From an uncultured Bdellovibrionales bacterium (GTDB lineage: Bacteria > Bdellovibrionota > FAC87 > UBA2466): DNA of 64,000 bases. Shown piece after piece: positions 8,872 through 16,684 of this stretch. Both the position numbers and the translations under genes were made by a program. The notes under the pieces were generated by a model. The model did not search any database. It saw only the letters and a list, made by a program, of their open reading frames with translations, and was not told the origin of the DNA. Positions within the stretch are counted from its first letter, which is position 1. Each line of letters begins with the position of its first letter. The stretch spans positions 12,869-76,868 of the forward strand of contig CALCZU010000030.1 of the NCBI GenBank assembly GCA_937903155.1. The letters are read 5' to 3'.

Positions 8872-9609
8872 TTAGCTGGGCAGACACATTTTCTTTCCTC
8901 CCAAACAGGGTTTAGGCGGGGGTTGTGGAGGATTGTGTGGACCGGGCCGTGGATGGGGTTGTATCGGAGGCATTGGAGGCCTTGGCGGCGGGTTGGGGGG
9001 GTGTGGCGGTTGTGGAGGCGCGCAACTCCTAGTTTGAATTTGGTAAATCAGTCCCGACGAAACATCGATTGTATCGACGGCAGCCAAAGTTTGATCGCCG
9101 GCTGGATTAGTCGCGACCGAAAGTTGTGAAATCACTCGTAACGTGACGTCTTTACCGCAAGGTGACCAGACCATTTCTTGATTTGCAATTCGGTGCGAGA
9201 GAAAAAAATTCCCTCTTGCTTTTGCCCTGAGACCATTGCGGTGGCGAGGCCCGTTTGCTTTAATTCCTGTAAAGAAGGCGTCGACATCCAAATCCGCGCT
9301 GGCGCCTTCAGGGATACTACTAAAACCTCGATAATCCATTTCAAAAATTGAGATGGAATAGCCAGAGGGGACGTGAACAGGAATCATCAGCTCGCAGGCT
9401 TTGCGGTCGCGTCTTTGTGAAGCATTTGCCTCGACCGTAAAAGCGTCAAAAAGAATACTGAGTTGAGTAGCATCCGGACTCAGTACGGTGGCAGCGGATC
9501 CGTTGGGACAACCGGTTCCCCGATAATCAGGAATTCCCAATGAAAGCGAGTCTGCAAAAACTGAATTTACAGAGAAAAATGCGCAAACGAGTATCCAGTG
9601 TTTTTTCAT
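8872..9609 (-). CDS. Secreted DUF4360-like protein with proline-rich tail
   Basis: Signal peptide (cut after about VFA), then a domain whose pattern GTGCPNGSAATVLSPD, LSILFDAFTVEA, CELMIPVHVPSGYS and DYRGFSSIPEG matches DUF4360 secreted proteins. The last about 45 residues are nearly all Pro, His and Arg (repeats of PPHPP, PPRPP type) ending in a Cys-containing CLGGKKMC tip. GGGGGAG before the ATG at 9609 sets the start; a further upstream in-frame start at 9627 is not needed. Function is unknown; the tail may span the cell wall or bind partners. Convergent with hppD, three bases apart. Confidence 0.65.
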   Translation of the reverse strand: MKKHWILVCAFFSVNSVFADSLSLGIPDYRGTGCPNGSAATVLSPDATQLSILFDAFTVEANASQRRDRKACELMIPVHVPSGYSISIFEMDYRGFSSIPEGASADLDVDAFFTGIKANGPRHRNGLRAKARGNFFLSHRIANQEMVWSPCGKDVTLRVISQLSVATNPAGDQTLAAVDTIDVSSGLIYQIQTRSCAPPQPPHPPNPPPRPPMPPIQPHPRPGPHNPPQPPPKPCLGGKKMCLPS

Positions 9610-9721
9610 GGCTCCCCCAACATTCATTCAGTGCAAAGGAGTGGCCAACGTTTTACGCACGGAAGCTTTCAACGTTTTGAAAATTTAACGCTAGTGGATT
9701 CTATCTGACACCGGGCGGGAC

Positions 9722-10366
9722 TTAAAAAATACGGAAAGTGACGCGGCGATTTTTGGCTTGATTGTCGGGAAGAGAGCTTCCCGAATCGTCCTGATTGGGC
9801 GCAATGGGTTTGACATCTCCCCAGGCGATGGCGCTTGTGCGCTTTTGAAGTTTTTCGGGAAGGTTCAAAGCTCTTAAAACCGCCAACGCGCGTTTTGAAG
9901 AAAGTTCCCAATTGTCTTCGATTTCAGAAGTGTGAATCGGAACATTGTCGGTGTGCCCTTCAATTCCGATATGAAACTTTTCAGGGACGCGGGTCAACGC
10001 TTTTGCAAGGCTCTCAAGTTTTTGTAAACCGACTTCGTGAAGACGGTAAGCACCGCTTGAGAAAAACACGTTGTCTTTCACTTCGATGAGAATGGCGTCG
10101 TCCTGACGAGACACGGAAATTTGTTCTGAGAGTTTTTGGGTTTCTGCCCATTGTTTAAAATCTTTTTCTAAAACTTGCACGGGATCGACGGGCTTGGGTT
10201 TATTTTGAATCGTTGCAACGACTTCTTTGAAATCAGATTGTTTTACTTTTTTATAAGTGAAACTAAAAAGCATCACAAAGAATACGAATAAAAGAATCAT
10301 CAGATCGCTTAACGAGGTGAGCCATAAAAACTCTCCCGGATCTTCTTTTTTCTTTCGGTTTCGCAT
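9722..10366 (-). CDS. MotB-like stator protein with OmpA-type peptidoglycan-binding domain
   Basis: A 214-residue protein: short basic cytoplasmic lead, one membrane helix with the buried proton-binding Asp in SDLMILLFVFFVMLFSF (Asp about 21, equivalent to MotB Asp32), a linker, and an OmpA-like domain with EGHTDNVPI and the closing NRRVTFRIF. It should pair with the MotA-like protein to form an ion-driven stator fixed to peptidoglycan. Last gene of a five-gene operon (gap of six bases to the MotA-like gene). Compared with E. coli MotB (about 308 residues) it is short, with a reduced plug/linker region. Confidence 0.88.
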   Translation of the reverse strand: MRNRKKKEDPGEFLWLTSLSDLMILLFVFFVMLFSFTYKKVKQSDFKEVVATIQNKPKPVDPVQVLEKDFKQWAETQKLSEQISVSRQDDAILIEVKDNVFFSSGAYRLHEVGLQKLESLAKALTRVPEKFHIGIEGHTDNVPIHTSEIEDNWELSSKRALAVLRALNLPEKLQKRTSAIAWGDVKPIAPNQDDSGSSLPDNQAKNRRVTFRIF

Positions 10367-10372
10367 CTTTTT

Positions 10373-11152
10373 TTAGGCGGCTTGTGGAGGCGTTGAGCTT
10401 TGAGGGTGATTAATCTCCGCGGCCTCCGCGAAATAGTTCGTCGGTTTTCGCTTTTCAATCAGCTCGAGCCATTTCATGAGCTGATCGTAAGCTTCTCCTT
10501 CGATGCTCAGAACCCGTTCCACTTTTTGTTGAATTGGAGTCCAGATGCAGATGGAGAAAAAGAGGCCGTAGAAAGTTGTCAGCAAAGCGAGGCTCATATT
10601 CGAGCCAATTTTAGAAGGATCTTCTAACGTCGAGAGTAACCGGACCATTCCTAAGATGGTTCCGAGCATCCCTAAAGACGGTGCCAATCGAAGTCCCATT
10701 GATGTCACAGCAAGACAATGTTCGGTGCGATTGAGAAATCGATCTTTTTCGAGATTCAGTAAGTCGCGGATATCACAAGGAGGCATTTTCACCGAAAGTT
10801 TGTCTATCGATTTACGAACATAAGGCGAAAACTTTCCTGTCTTTACTTTTTCGAAAACGCCAGAGCCTTCGGAGTAGTATTCTTTTCCTAAACGGTGCAA
10901 AAAGAGAGCCTCTTTTTCATGTAAACGGAGTCTTGTTTTAGGTCCGGCGCCAAAAAGAATTCCAAGGGCTCTCGCCAAAGTTTCATCTTCAAAACAAATC
11001 AGCGTCAATGCCACGGGCCCAAGTCCCGTCAACACCAATGCAGGCCAATGCAGAAGTCGGTAGACGCCTTCAAGGCTCGATTGACTTTCGAATTCGTAGA
11101 CGACGAACAGACAGGTGCCGAGAAGAAGGATTCCAGCAAGTCGTGAGATCAT
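10373..11152 (-). CDS. MotA-like stator protein
   Basis: A 259-residue protein with four membrane segments (near residues 3-18, 35-54, 155-172, 185-205) and a cytoplasmic loop between the second and third. The MotA/ExbB signature APSLGMLGTILGMVRLLSTL followed by DPSKIGSNMSLALLTTFYG and a Pro in IWTPIQQKVE is clear and closer to MotA than to TolQ. It forms the ion channel of the stator with the MotB-like protein. It overlaps the upstream FliF-FliG gene by four bases (ATGA), which argues for co-translation. Confidence 0.88.
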   Translation of the reverse strand: MISRLAGILLLGTCLFVVYEFESQSSLEGVYRLLHWPALVLTGLGPVALTLICFEDETLARALGILFGAGPKTRLRLHEKEALFLHRLGKEYYSEGSGVFEKVKTGKFSPYVRKSIDKLSVKMPPCDIRDLLNLEKDRFLNRTEHCLAVTSMGLRLAPSLGMLGTILGMVRLLSTLEDPSKIGSNMSLALLTTFYGLFFSICIWTPIQQKVERVLSIEGEAYDQLMKWLELIEKRKPTNYFAEAAEINHPQSSTPPQAA

Positions 11153-12876
11153 GAAATTGCCTCGCGAATTTTCTTAGTAAGAACTATTTTTGCAGCGTTT
11201 GTTTTTTCGCTGTCGGCGTCTCGGTAGCCTTCCAACTGATTGACAAGGTAATCTCGTCTTTTCGCAGGGACGGCATCGAGAATGACTTCTGAAACATTTG
11301 GACTGCAAGTTGCGAGCGCTAAGCAAAGTTCTTCATTGTCCATACTGGACAAAACTTTCTCAAGCATCGCATTGGGAAGAGTGGCTGCGTCTTCCAAGGT
11401 AAAACGGAATTTTTTAAGAGTGGGGTAAAGTTCCGGTTTATCCCTCTCGAGCATTTTTAAAAGTGATTCCTGATCGTCAGTGACGTTTAGAATCTTACCC
11501 CAGAAATCCGCTTCATCTTTTTGGGAGCCAAAAATATTTTTAGGCAGCTGGTTTGCGAGTTGACGAACCTGCCTTTCGATTTCGAGTAACTCTGCATAGG
11601 GTACTTGATTTAGCTTGGAAGAGTAGCTTAACACTTGAGTTTTTTCGCTGTCAGAGAGAGGTTTTAAGACTTTGGCAGACTGTTGAGGAAGCATGAAGCG
11701 CAACATCGTTGCGACAACCTGATGACTTTGCAGCGAAACAATCGCACCTAACTGTTCATCGGTTAAGAACTGTAAGAATCCAAAAAACTGAGAACTCTTC
11801 CAGTCTTGCGTTCTTACAAACTCATCAAAGTTTTTTTCATGTCGAGAAAGTTTGAGTTCAATCTCCGGAATTTCGGGTGATTGGGGTGCACGAGGGATGG
11901 CCAACCCATCGAGTAAGCTGTCAAACGCGGGGCCTGCGAGACCAAATGAAATCTCATTTCGTAATTCGACATTGAGTAAAGAGTAATAGTTTTTAAACGA
12001 CTCTGAGCGAGCTAAAAATTTATCCAGAAGCTGTTCTCGGACGGAAGGTCCTCGCTCAAGCCGCGGTCGGGAGGACGACGATCTTCTCGGACCACCGATT
12101 TGATGCGTAGAATTCTCGGATGCGTTTCGGGCAGTTAAAAAAGGAAGAAGGTTTTGCATGGAAGTATCTTGCTTGCCGTTATTCTGATTTTCCCGCTGGA
12201 TCAGAAGCATCATGGCAATGGCACCTAAGAGAGCCGCTCCCACCCATCTCATATAGAGCCACACCTGCTCCATTAAAGAGGGAGGGGTTTTCTCTTTCAT
12301 CTTCTCGACGGATAGCTGAAGCTTTTCGAGCGCTTTTTCGGTATCTGTTTTACCGACAGGTTTCTCAGGCTTTAGCATCGCGATTTGGGCGAAGCTGACA
12401 TAAGATTTATTGGGGTAACTTCCTCTTAAATAATCTTGGATGAGAGTTTTCGCTTGCGCGACGACTTTTTGAGGAAGCGTATTATCGAATTTAACGTAAA
12501 TCTTTAAAGTATTGAGTTCGCTCGTTTCAACGGTCCGATAGACTTGGCGAGACTGAACAGAAGGATTTTCTTTAACGACGACTTCTTCTTTAAATTCAGG
12601 AACAAAGCCGGGAAGTGGCGGAGCGACTTCATTTTCTTTTTTGATTTCCGATTGAGTCTGAGCTTGCAGTGTTTCGCCTTCGACCAAGCGTCTTTCGGAT
12701 TTGATTTGAATATCTGCATTCACTTGTATCAGAAATTGTTCTTTGGAGATAATTCGCGAAATCGCATTTTCGAGGTCTGATTGGACTTTCGCTTCCACTA
12801 AATAAGCATCATTCGCAGCAAATGCGAAGAAAGGAAGTAAAAAGAGGAACTGCAAAATGTGCGATTTACGGTTCAT
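11149..12876 (-). CDS. FliF-FliG-like fusion (MS-ring RBM3 plus rotor switch protein)
   Basis: A 575-residue protein. A signal peptide (cut after about FAFA) is followed by a domain at about 31-170 that resembles the third ring-building motif of FliF: LENAISRIISKEQFLIQVNAD, then LKIYVKFDNTLPQKVVAQAK and YVSFAQI. One membrane helix at about 207-227 (WVGAALLGAIAMMLL) matches the C-terminal helix of FliF. After a basic linker, residues about 365-575 follow FliG: middle domain (LTDEQLGAIVSLQSHQVVAT, then AELLEIERQV) and C-terminal torque domain (LYPTLKKFRFTLEDAATL, then MDNEELCLALATCS). The first FliF helix and RBM1/2 are absent. It would join ring and rotor in one chain, next to MotAB-like genes. 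Confidence 0.72.
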   Translation of the reverse strand: MNRKSHILQFLFLLPFFAFAANDAYLVEAKVQSDLENAISRIISKEQFLIQVNADIQIKSERRLVEGETLQAQTQSEIKKENEVAPPLPGFVPEFKEEVVVKENPSVQSRQVYRTVETSELNTLKIYVKFDNTLPQKVVAQAKTLIQDYLRGSYPNKSYVSFAQIAMLKPEKPVGKTDTEKALEKLQLSVEKMKEKTPPSLMEQVWLYMRWVGAALLGAIAMMLLIQRENQNNGKQDTSMQNLLPFLTARNASENSTHQIGGPRRSSSSRPRLERGPSVREQLLDKFLARSESFKNYYSLLNVELRNEISFGLAGPAFDSLLDGLAIPRAPQSPEIPEIELKLSRHEKNFDEFVRTQDWKSSQFFGFLQFLTDEQLGAIVSLQSHQVVATMLRFMLPQQSAKVLKPLSDSEKTQVLSYSSKLNQVPYAELLEIERQVRQLANQLPKNIFGSQKDEADFWGKILNVTDDQESLLKMLERDKPELYPTLKKFRFTLEDAATLPNAMLEKVLSSMDNEELCLALATCSPNVSEVILDAVPAKRRDYLVNQLEGYRDADSEKTNAAKIVLTKKIREAIS

Positions 12877-13499
12877 TTTAATTTATCTAAAAAGGTTTTA
12901 ACCTGAGAGTTGTTCGGTTCAAGAGCGAGAGCTTGTTGCCAAGCGCGTTTTGCCAAATCGTTTTGTTTTTGCACGTACATCAAGCTGCCTTTCATAATCC
13001 AGGCACGAACATACTCGGGTTTTTTGCGAATGATTTCTTCGACGACCTGGGTGGCCTCGTAATATTTGCGTTTATTGTACAAACGATTTGCTTCGAGCAC
13101 CATGCGATCGGTGTCGTCGTATTCAATCGTAATTTTGGGAGGAATGACCGACGCGGGTTCTCGTTTGGGTTCATCTGTCGCGGCTTTATTCTTCGAACTG
13201 TCTTCGGAGTTAGCGGTCGGAAAGCCCCCGGGGTACATATTGTGAATCACTAAAGGAACAGGCGTCGCTACGGGCGCAGCCGCTGCGGGTGTCGGCGTCG
13301 GAGACGGAGTCGGTTTAATCGAGCTTAAAGGGATCTGGATATTGTAGTTAAAACCGCCATCCGGCGCGTAATCGCCCAGAATCACTTTTTTTCCGTAGGG
13401 TGTGATCAGTTCGAGTCCACCGTTTGTTTCTCTCACATAGTAATTCTCAGCATTGTCTGCGAAGAGGATAAGAGAAAAAAGTGTGAAAAATTTGATCAT
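12873..13499 (-). CDS. Secreted TPR protein of the motor operon
   Basis: A 208-residue protein with a signal peptide (IKFFTLFSLILFADNAE), a short beta-rich stretch (GGLELITPYGKKVILGDY), a Pro/Thr/Ala-rich linker (about 60-80) and at least two TPR helices pairs at the C-terminus (LEANRLYNKRKYYEATQVVE and AWIMKGSLMYVQKQNDLAKR). TPR domains bind other proteins, so a periplasmic scaffold role in the adjacent motor complex is likely; this is inference. It overlaps the FliF-FliG-like gene by four bases (ATGA). No closer family is recognised. Confidence 0.7.
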   Translation of the reverse strand: MIKFFTLFSLILFADNAENYYVRETNGGLELITPYGKKVILGDYAPDGGFNYNIQIPLSSIKPTPSPTPTPAAAAPVATPVPLVIHNMYPGGFPTANSEDSSKNKAATDEPKREPASVIPPKITIEYDDTDRMVLEANRLYNKRKYYEATQVVEEIIRKKPEYVRAWIMKGSLMYVQKQNDLAKRAWQQALALEPNNSQVKTFLDKLK

Positions 13500-13505
13500 G
13501 GAAAT

Positions 13506-14474
13506 TTAGCGTCCCAATGAAATGCCAATGTGTGCGCCTGCGTAACCTTTGTTAATCGTGGGATCTTCTTTATCAGGCGAAAAATAAAGGGCTTCAAATC
13601 CTATTAAAGCGAAAGAACCTAAGAAGAATTCTAATGACGCTCTTCCTGCAAAACCTTTTCCGCCTCCGCCAAAGGCGTAGCCTAAACCTGGGTTAAAGGC
13701 GTAACTTAAAAAACTGTGTCCGAAGCGTCCACGAAATGAAAGTGTCGGGCAAATCGAGAGAATCGTTCCATCTCCAAAAGTTGCTCCCATCGTTAACCCA
13801 GCTTTCGCAAATCCTACTTCTTCTAAAAGTGCTAAGCCGACGGCATTTGAAAAGGAGGAACTTCCCCCCGTTGCTGTGGAAGTGCCACCGAACAGCTTCC
13901 CAGATCCTAAAGTGAATAAAAACTGGACTGAGCTATCCTGAAAACTTAGAGCCGGCACTGAGAATCGCTCCGCACCCATTAAATCACCCGAAGGATTTTT
14001 GTAGAGACTGGCTTGCGCAATCAGATTCATTTTTGTTCGGTAGATTTCTACAATCAAAAACGATTCGACAGGATAGCGTTTTCCCATCGTCTTAATATGT
14101 TCGATGTCGGGGGCACCTTTACTGATCACCACTCTGTCATCCGAGACATTGACTTGAGGGGTTCGGCATTCCGAACAGGAAGACACTTTTGTAATTCCTT
14201 TGTTGGCGAGACCCTTCATAATTTCATTTTCAACGATATTGCTGAAGTCTTGATCCAAAGGATAATTGGTATGTACGTAAAAGATTCCGACGGAATTTGG
14301 ACGGGTCTCTAGGTTTGCGATCCAATTGGCCGTTTCTTCTCCGATAATAGAGCCTGCTCGAAACTCAGCCTCCTCCGGAGCGCGAGCGAAAAGATTCGCC
14401 CCAAATAAGAGAACTACAAGCCACGCAAATTTAATCTGATAATTTTTCATATTAAAAAGGGTACGAGTATTCAT
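13506..14474 (-). CDS. FlgO-like/outer-membrane protein heading the motor operon
   Basis: About 322 residues with a signal peptide. The N-terminal half (ANWIANLETRPNSVGIFYVH, then NEIMKGLANKGITKV and ESFLIVEIYRTKMNLIAQAS) has the layout of FlgO/CsgG-type domains, which in Vibrio sit in an outer-membrane collar around the motor. The C-terminal half is Gly- and aromatic-rich with alternating strands (RFGHSFLSYAFNPGLGYAFG, SFALIGFEALYFS) ending in HIGISLGR, as in an outer-membrane beta-barrel. So it may join an FlgO-like domain to a barrel. Starts at 14474 (used) or 14450 both precede the signal peptide. Six bases separate it from the TPR gene. Confidence 0.55.
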   Translation of the reverse strand: MNTRTLFNMKNYQIKFAWLVVLLFGANLFARAPEEAEFRAGSIIGEETANWIANLETRPNSVGIFYVHTNYPLDQDFSNIVENEIMKGLANKGITKVSSCSECRTPQVNVSDDRVVISKGAPDIEHIKTMGKRYPVESFLIVEIYRTKMNLIAQASLYKNPSGDLMGAERFSVPALSFQDSSVQFLFTLGSGKLFGGTSTATGGSSSFSNAVGLALLEEVGFAKAGLTMGATFGDGTILSICPTLSFRGRFGHSFLSYAFNPGLGYAFGGGGKGFAGRASLEFFLGSFALIGFEALYFSPDKEDPTINKGYAGAHIGISLGR

Positions 14475-14597
14475 CGGCAAAATATGAAAAATTCTTCACA
14501 ATGATTTAGGGGGTGTGCGTCAAATTCGTTTAGGTACTTCGCGAAGAAACTGTCACACATTTCTTTGGGCCTTCGTCTGAAGAGCATGGAGACGCGG

Positions 14598-15770
14598 ATG
14601 AAACGCAAAGAGACAAAACATCATTTCTTGTGGGTCTTATTAGTCTTGGGATGTCTTGCGACGCTATATTTTTCGCAGAGCGCCTATGCTGCTGATGATA
14701 GTTTTTTGAGGAAGAGCTCGGAGAGTTTTAGAGCCGTAGCCAAAAAAGTGGGGCCGTCAGTCGTGACGATTCGCGCGAAACATCAGTCACATCCTTCGAG
14801 TCAAAGTCGCTTGGCCCCCCGCCCCGGGGGCCCGTCATTTAATCACCGATTTAATCCATTTGAAGAATTTATGAGCCCTTTTCAAGTGCCGCCGGGAGCA
14901 AATCCTCGTGAAGAGCAGGGCGATTCTTCCGGCTCTGGATTTGTGATTGATCCGAGAGGTTATATTTTAACGAATTATCATGTTGTTAAAGGCGCTCAGG
15001 AGTTCGAAGTCACTCTCCCCGATGATCAAGAAAAACTGAGCGCCAAATTAATTGGAAAAGATGCGAGAACGGATCTCGCGGTCATTAAAGTGGAAAGCCG
15101 GACGTCCCTTTCGGCGATTGTTTGGGAAAATACAGACAACGTCGAAGTGGGCGACTGGGCGATCGCGATTGGTAGTCCATTTATGTTGAGTCACTCCGTC
15201 ACGGCCGGAATCGTGAGTGCAAAAGGGAGAAACGCTTCCAATGTCATGGGAGCGGAATTCGGCTACGATTTAATTCAAACCGATGCCGCGATTAATCCCG
15301 GCAATTCGGGTGGACCTCTTTGCACACTCGATGCAAAAGTCATGGGTGTAAACACAGCGATTTACTCCAAAAGCGGAGGATATATGGGGATCGGGTTTGC
15401 GATCCCCTCCTCCACCGCTCGTGAGACCGCTGAAAAACTCATTCAAAAAGGAAAGGTTGAAAGAGGTTGGATGGGAATTCGTATCGCGCAAACGGATAAG
15501 GAATTGTTGAAAGATCTCGGAATTAAATCCGGCGTTCTTGTTCATGAAGTGGATGAAAACAGTCCTGCTGAGAAAGCCGGGATTCATCCCGGTGATGTCA
15601 TCGTACAAATTGGCGCCACGGCAATGACTGAACCCAATGAAGTCCAAAAGTTTGTCGGTTCAAAAGCACCGCTCGAAAAAATTAAGGTCTCCCTCATCGA
15701 TTACCAGAATAAGAAGAAGAAAGAAGTGGAGGTGAAATTAGCAGAAATTCCTGAGCAAAATCCAAACTAA
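14598..15770 (+). CDS. HtrA/DegP-family periplasmic serine protease with one PDZ domain
   Basis: Protein quality-control protease. Signal peptide or anchor (FLWVLLVLGCLATLYF), trypsin-like domain with His128 in TNYHVV, Asp159 in ARTDLAVIKV and Ser237 in NPGNSGGPL (numbered from 14598), then one PDZ domain (GWMGIRIAQT to KIKVSLIDYQ). A Pro/Gly/Phe-rich insert precedes the protease core, as in DegP loop LA. One PDZ only makes it DegS-like in layout, and residual anchoring is possible. GGAG six bases before the ATG at 14598 supports that start; ATG 14586 and TTG 14565 are in frame. It is divergent from the motor operon. Confidence 0.92.
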   Translation: MKRKETKHHFLWVLLVLGCLATLYFSQSAYAADDSFLRKSSESFRAVAKKVGPSVVTIRAKHQSHPSSQSRLAPRPGGPSFNHRFNPFEEFMSPFQVPPGANPREEQGDSSGSGFVIDPRGYILTNYHVVKGAQEFEVTLPDDQEKLSAKLIGKDARTDLAVIKVESRTSLSAIVWENTDNVEVGDWAIAIGSPFMLSHSVTAGIVSAKGRNASNVMGAEFGYDLIQTDAAINPGNSGGPLCTLDAKVMGVNTAIYSKSGGYMGIGFAIPSSTARETAEKLIQKGKVERGWMGIRIAQTDKELLKDLGIKSGVLVHEVDENSPAEKAGIHPGDVIVQIGATAMTEPNEVQKFVGSKAPLEKIKVSLIDYQNKKKKEVEVKLAEIPEQNPN

Positions 15771-15832
15771 CGGCAATTCTTTTAGTGTGGTTAGAAGAAT
15801 GACCGTATTAATAACTAAATAGAAGATACCAG

Positions 15833-15873
15833 GGCCTTCTTTCTGTCTTTTGGAAAGAAGGCCATCTCTTTTT
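15833..15873 (+). terminator. Rho-independent terminator after the HtrA gene
   Basis: An 11-base-pair perfect stem (ggccttctttc at 15833-15843 with gaaagaaggcc at 15853-15863), a 9-base loop and a following T-rich run (atctcttttt). Placed about 60 bases after the stop of the HtrA gene. Confidence 0.85.
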
Positions 15874-15912
15874 GTCAGAAGGCACTCAGCCAGGCTCAAA
15901 AATGCGTTTTCC

Positions 15913-15941
15913 TTGAAGTTTTGGGCTGAACGGGCTATATC
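15913..15941 (+). promoter_or_regulatory. Predicted promoter of kdsB-pyrG
   Basis: TTGAAG at 15913-15918 and TATATC at 15936-15941 are 17 bases apart and lie just upstream of the kdsB ATG at 15953, after the terminator. The leader would be very short. Consensus match only. Confidence 0.4.
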
Positions 15942-15952
15942 ATTAGAACATT

Positions 15953-16684
15953 ATGAGTGCTCCTGACGCCGCATTTGCTGTAATTCCCGCTCGGGCACAC
16001 TCATCTCGATTCCCTTTTAAAGTCATTGCTCCGATTCTGAATAAACCGATGATCCAACACGTTTGGGAAAATGCGTTGCTCGCTGAAAGTTTAAGCGGAG
16101 TGATGATTGCAGTCGACAATGAGGTCGTGGCGGAAGTGGTTCGCGGGTTTGGCGCCAAAGTCGTGATGACGCCCGAGCTTCCTTCAGGAAGCGATCGCGT
16201 CGCATTTGTCGCAAAGGATATCGCGGCCGAGTTTATTATTAATATCCAAGGCGATGAGCCCTTATTGCCGCCCGAACCGATTGACCTTTTGGTAGAGGCG
16301 CTCAAAAATCATCCAGAAGCTTCGATATCGACTTTGGCCGTTAAAATGAAATGTCCAGAGACGTTAAAAAACCCAAACGCGGTGAAAGTGGTTTTGAATC
16401 AAAAAAATGAGGCTTTGTATTTTTCACGGCAGCCGATTCAAATAGACCCGGATGGAACTTATTTAAAGCATATCGGAATCTACGGGTACCGACGAGAGGC
16501 CTTAATGAAGTTTTGTTCACTTCCTCAAGGAAAACTTGAGAACACCGAAAAACTCGAGCAATTAAGAGCTTTAGAAAACGGGATGAAAATTCAAGTCGTT
16601 GAAATTAAGATGGACACAATCGCTGTCGACATCCCAGAAGATTTAAAAAAAGTTGAAATGTACCTAAAAGAAAGAAACTTATGA
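15953..16684 (+). CDS. kdsB: CMP-Kdo synthetase (3-deoxy-manno-octulosonate cytidylyltransferase)
   Basis: Activates Kdo with CTP for LPS inner-core synthesis in the cytosol. The 243-residue length is standard. Signatures: nucleotide-binding AVIPARAHSSRFPFK, DNEVVAEVVRGFG, MTPELPSGSDRVA, NIQGDEPLLPPEPI with the metal-binding Asp, the YFSRQPI segment, then HIGIYGYRREAL and ENTEKLEQLRALENG. The canonical R-L-P-G-K of the first loop is here RFPFK. It overlaps pyrG by four bases (ATGA), which makes sense since PyrG supplies the CTP substrate. Its presence shows an LPS-bearing outer membrane. Confidence 0.95.
   Translation: MSAPDAAFAVIPARAHSSRFPFKVIAPILNKPMIQHVWENALLAESLSGVMIAVDNEVVAEVVRGFGAKVVMTPELPSGSDRVAFVAKDIAAEFIINIQGDEPLLPPEPIDLLVEALKNHPEASISTLAVKMKCPETLKNPNAVKVVLNQKNEALYFSRQPIQIDPDGTYLKHIGIYGYRREALMKFCSLPQGKLENTEKLEQLRALENGMKIQVVEIKMDTIAVDIPEDLKKVEMYLKERNL

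Noticed and set aside
9722..11152. Zorya-type anti-phage ZorA/ZorB pair
   Set aside because: The MotA/MotB-like proteins lack the long ZorA coiled-coil tail, and no ZorC/ZorD/ZorE nuclease or helicase genes are adjacent.
9722..11152. TolQ/TolR or ExbB/ExbD pair
   Set aside because: The MotB-like protein has a full OmpA peptidoglycan-binding domain and the MotA-like protein has four membrane helices with the MotA signature.
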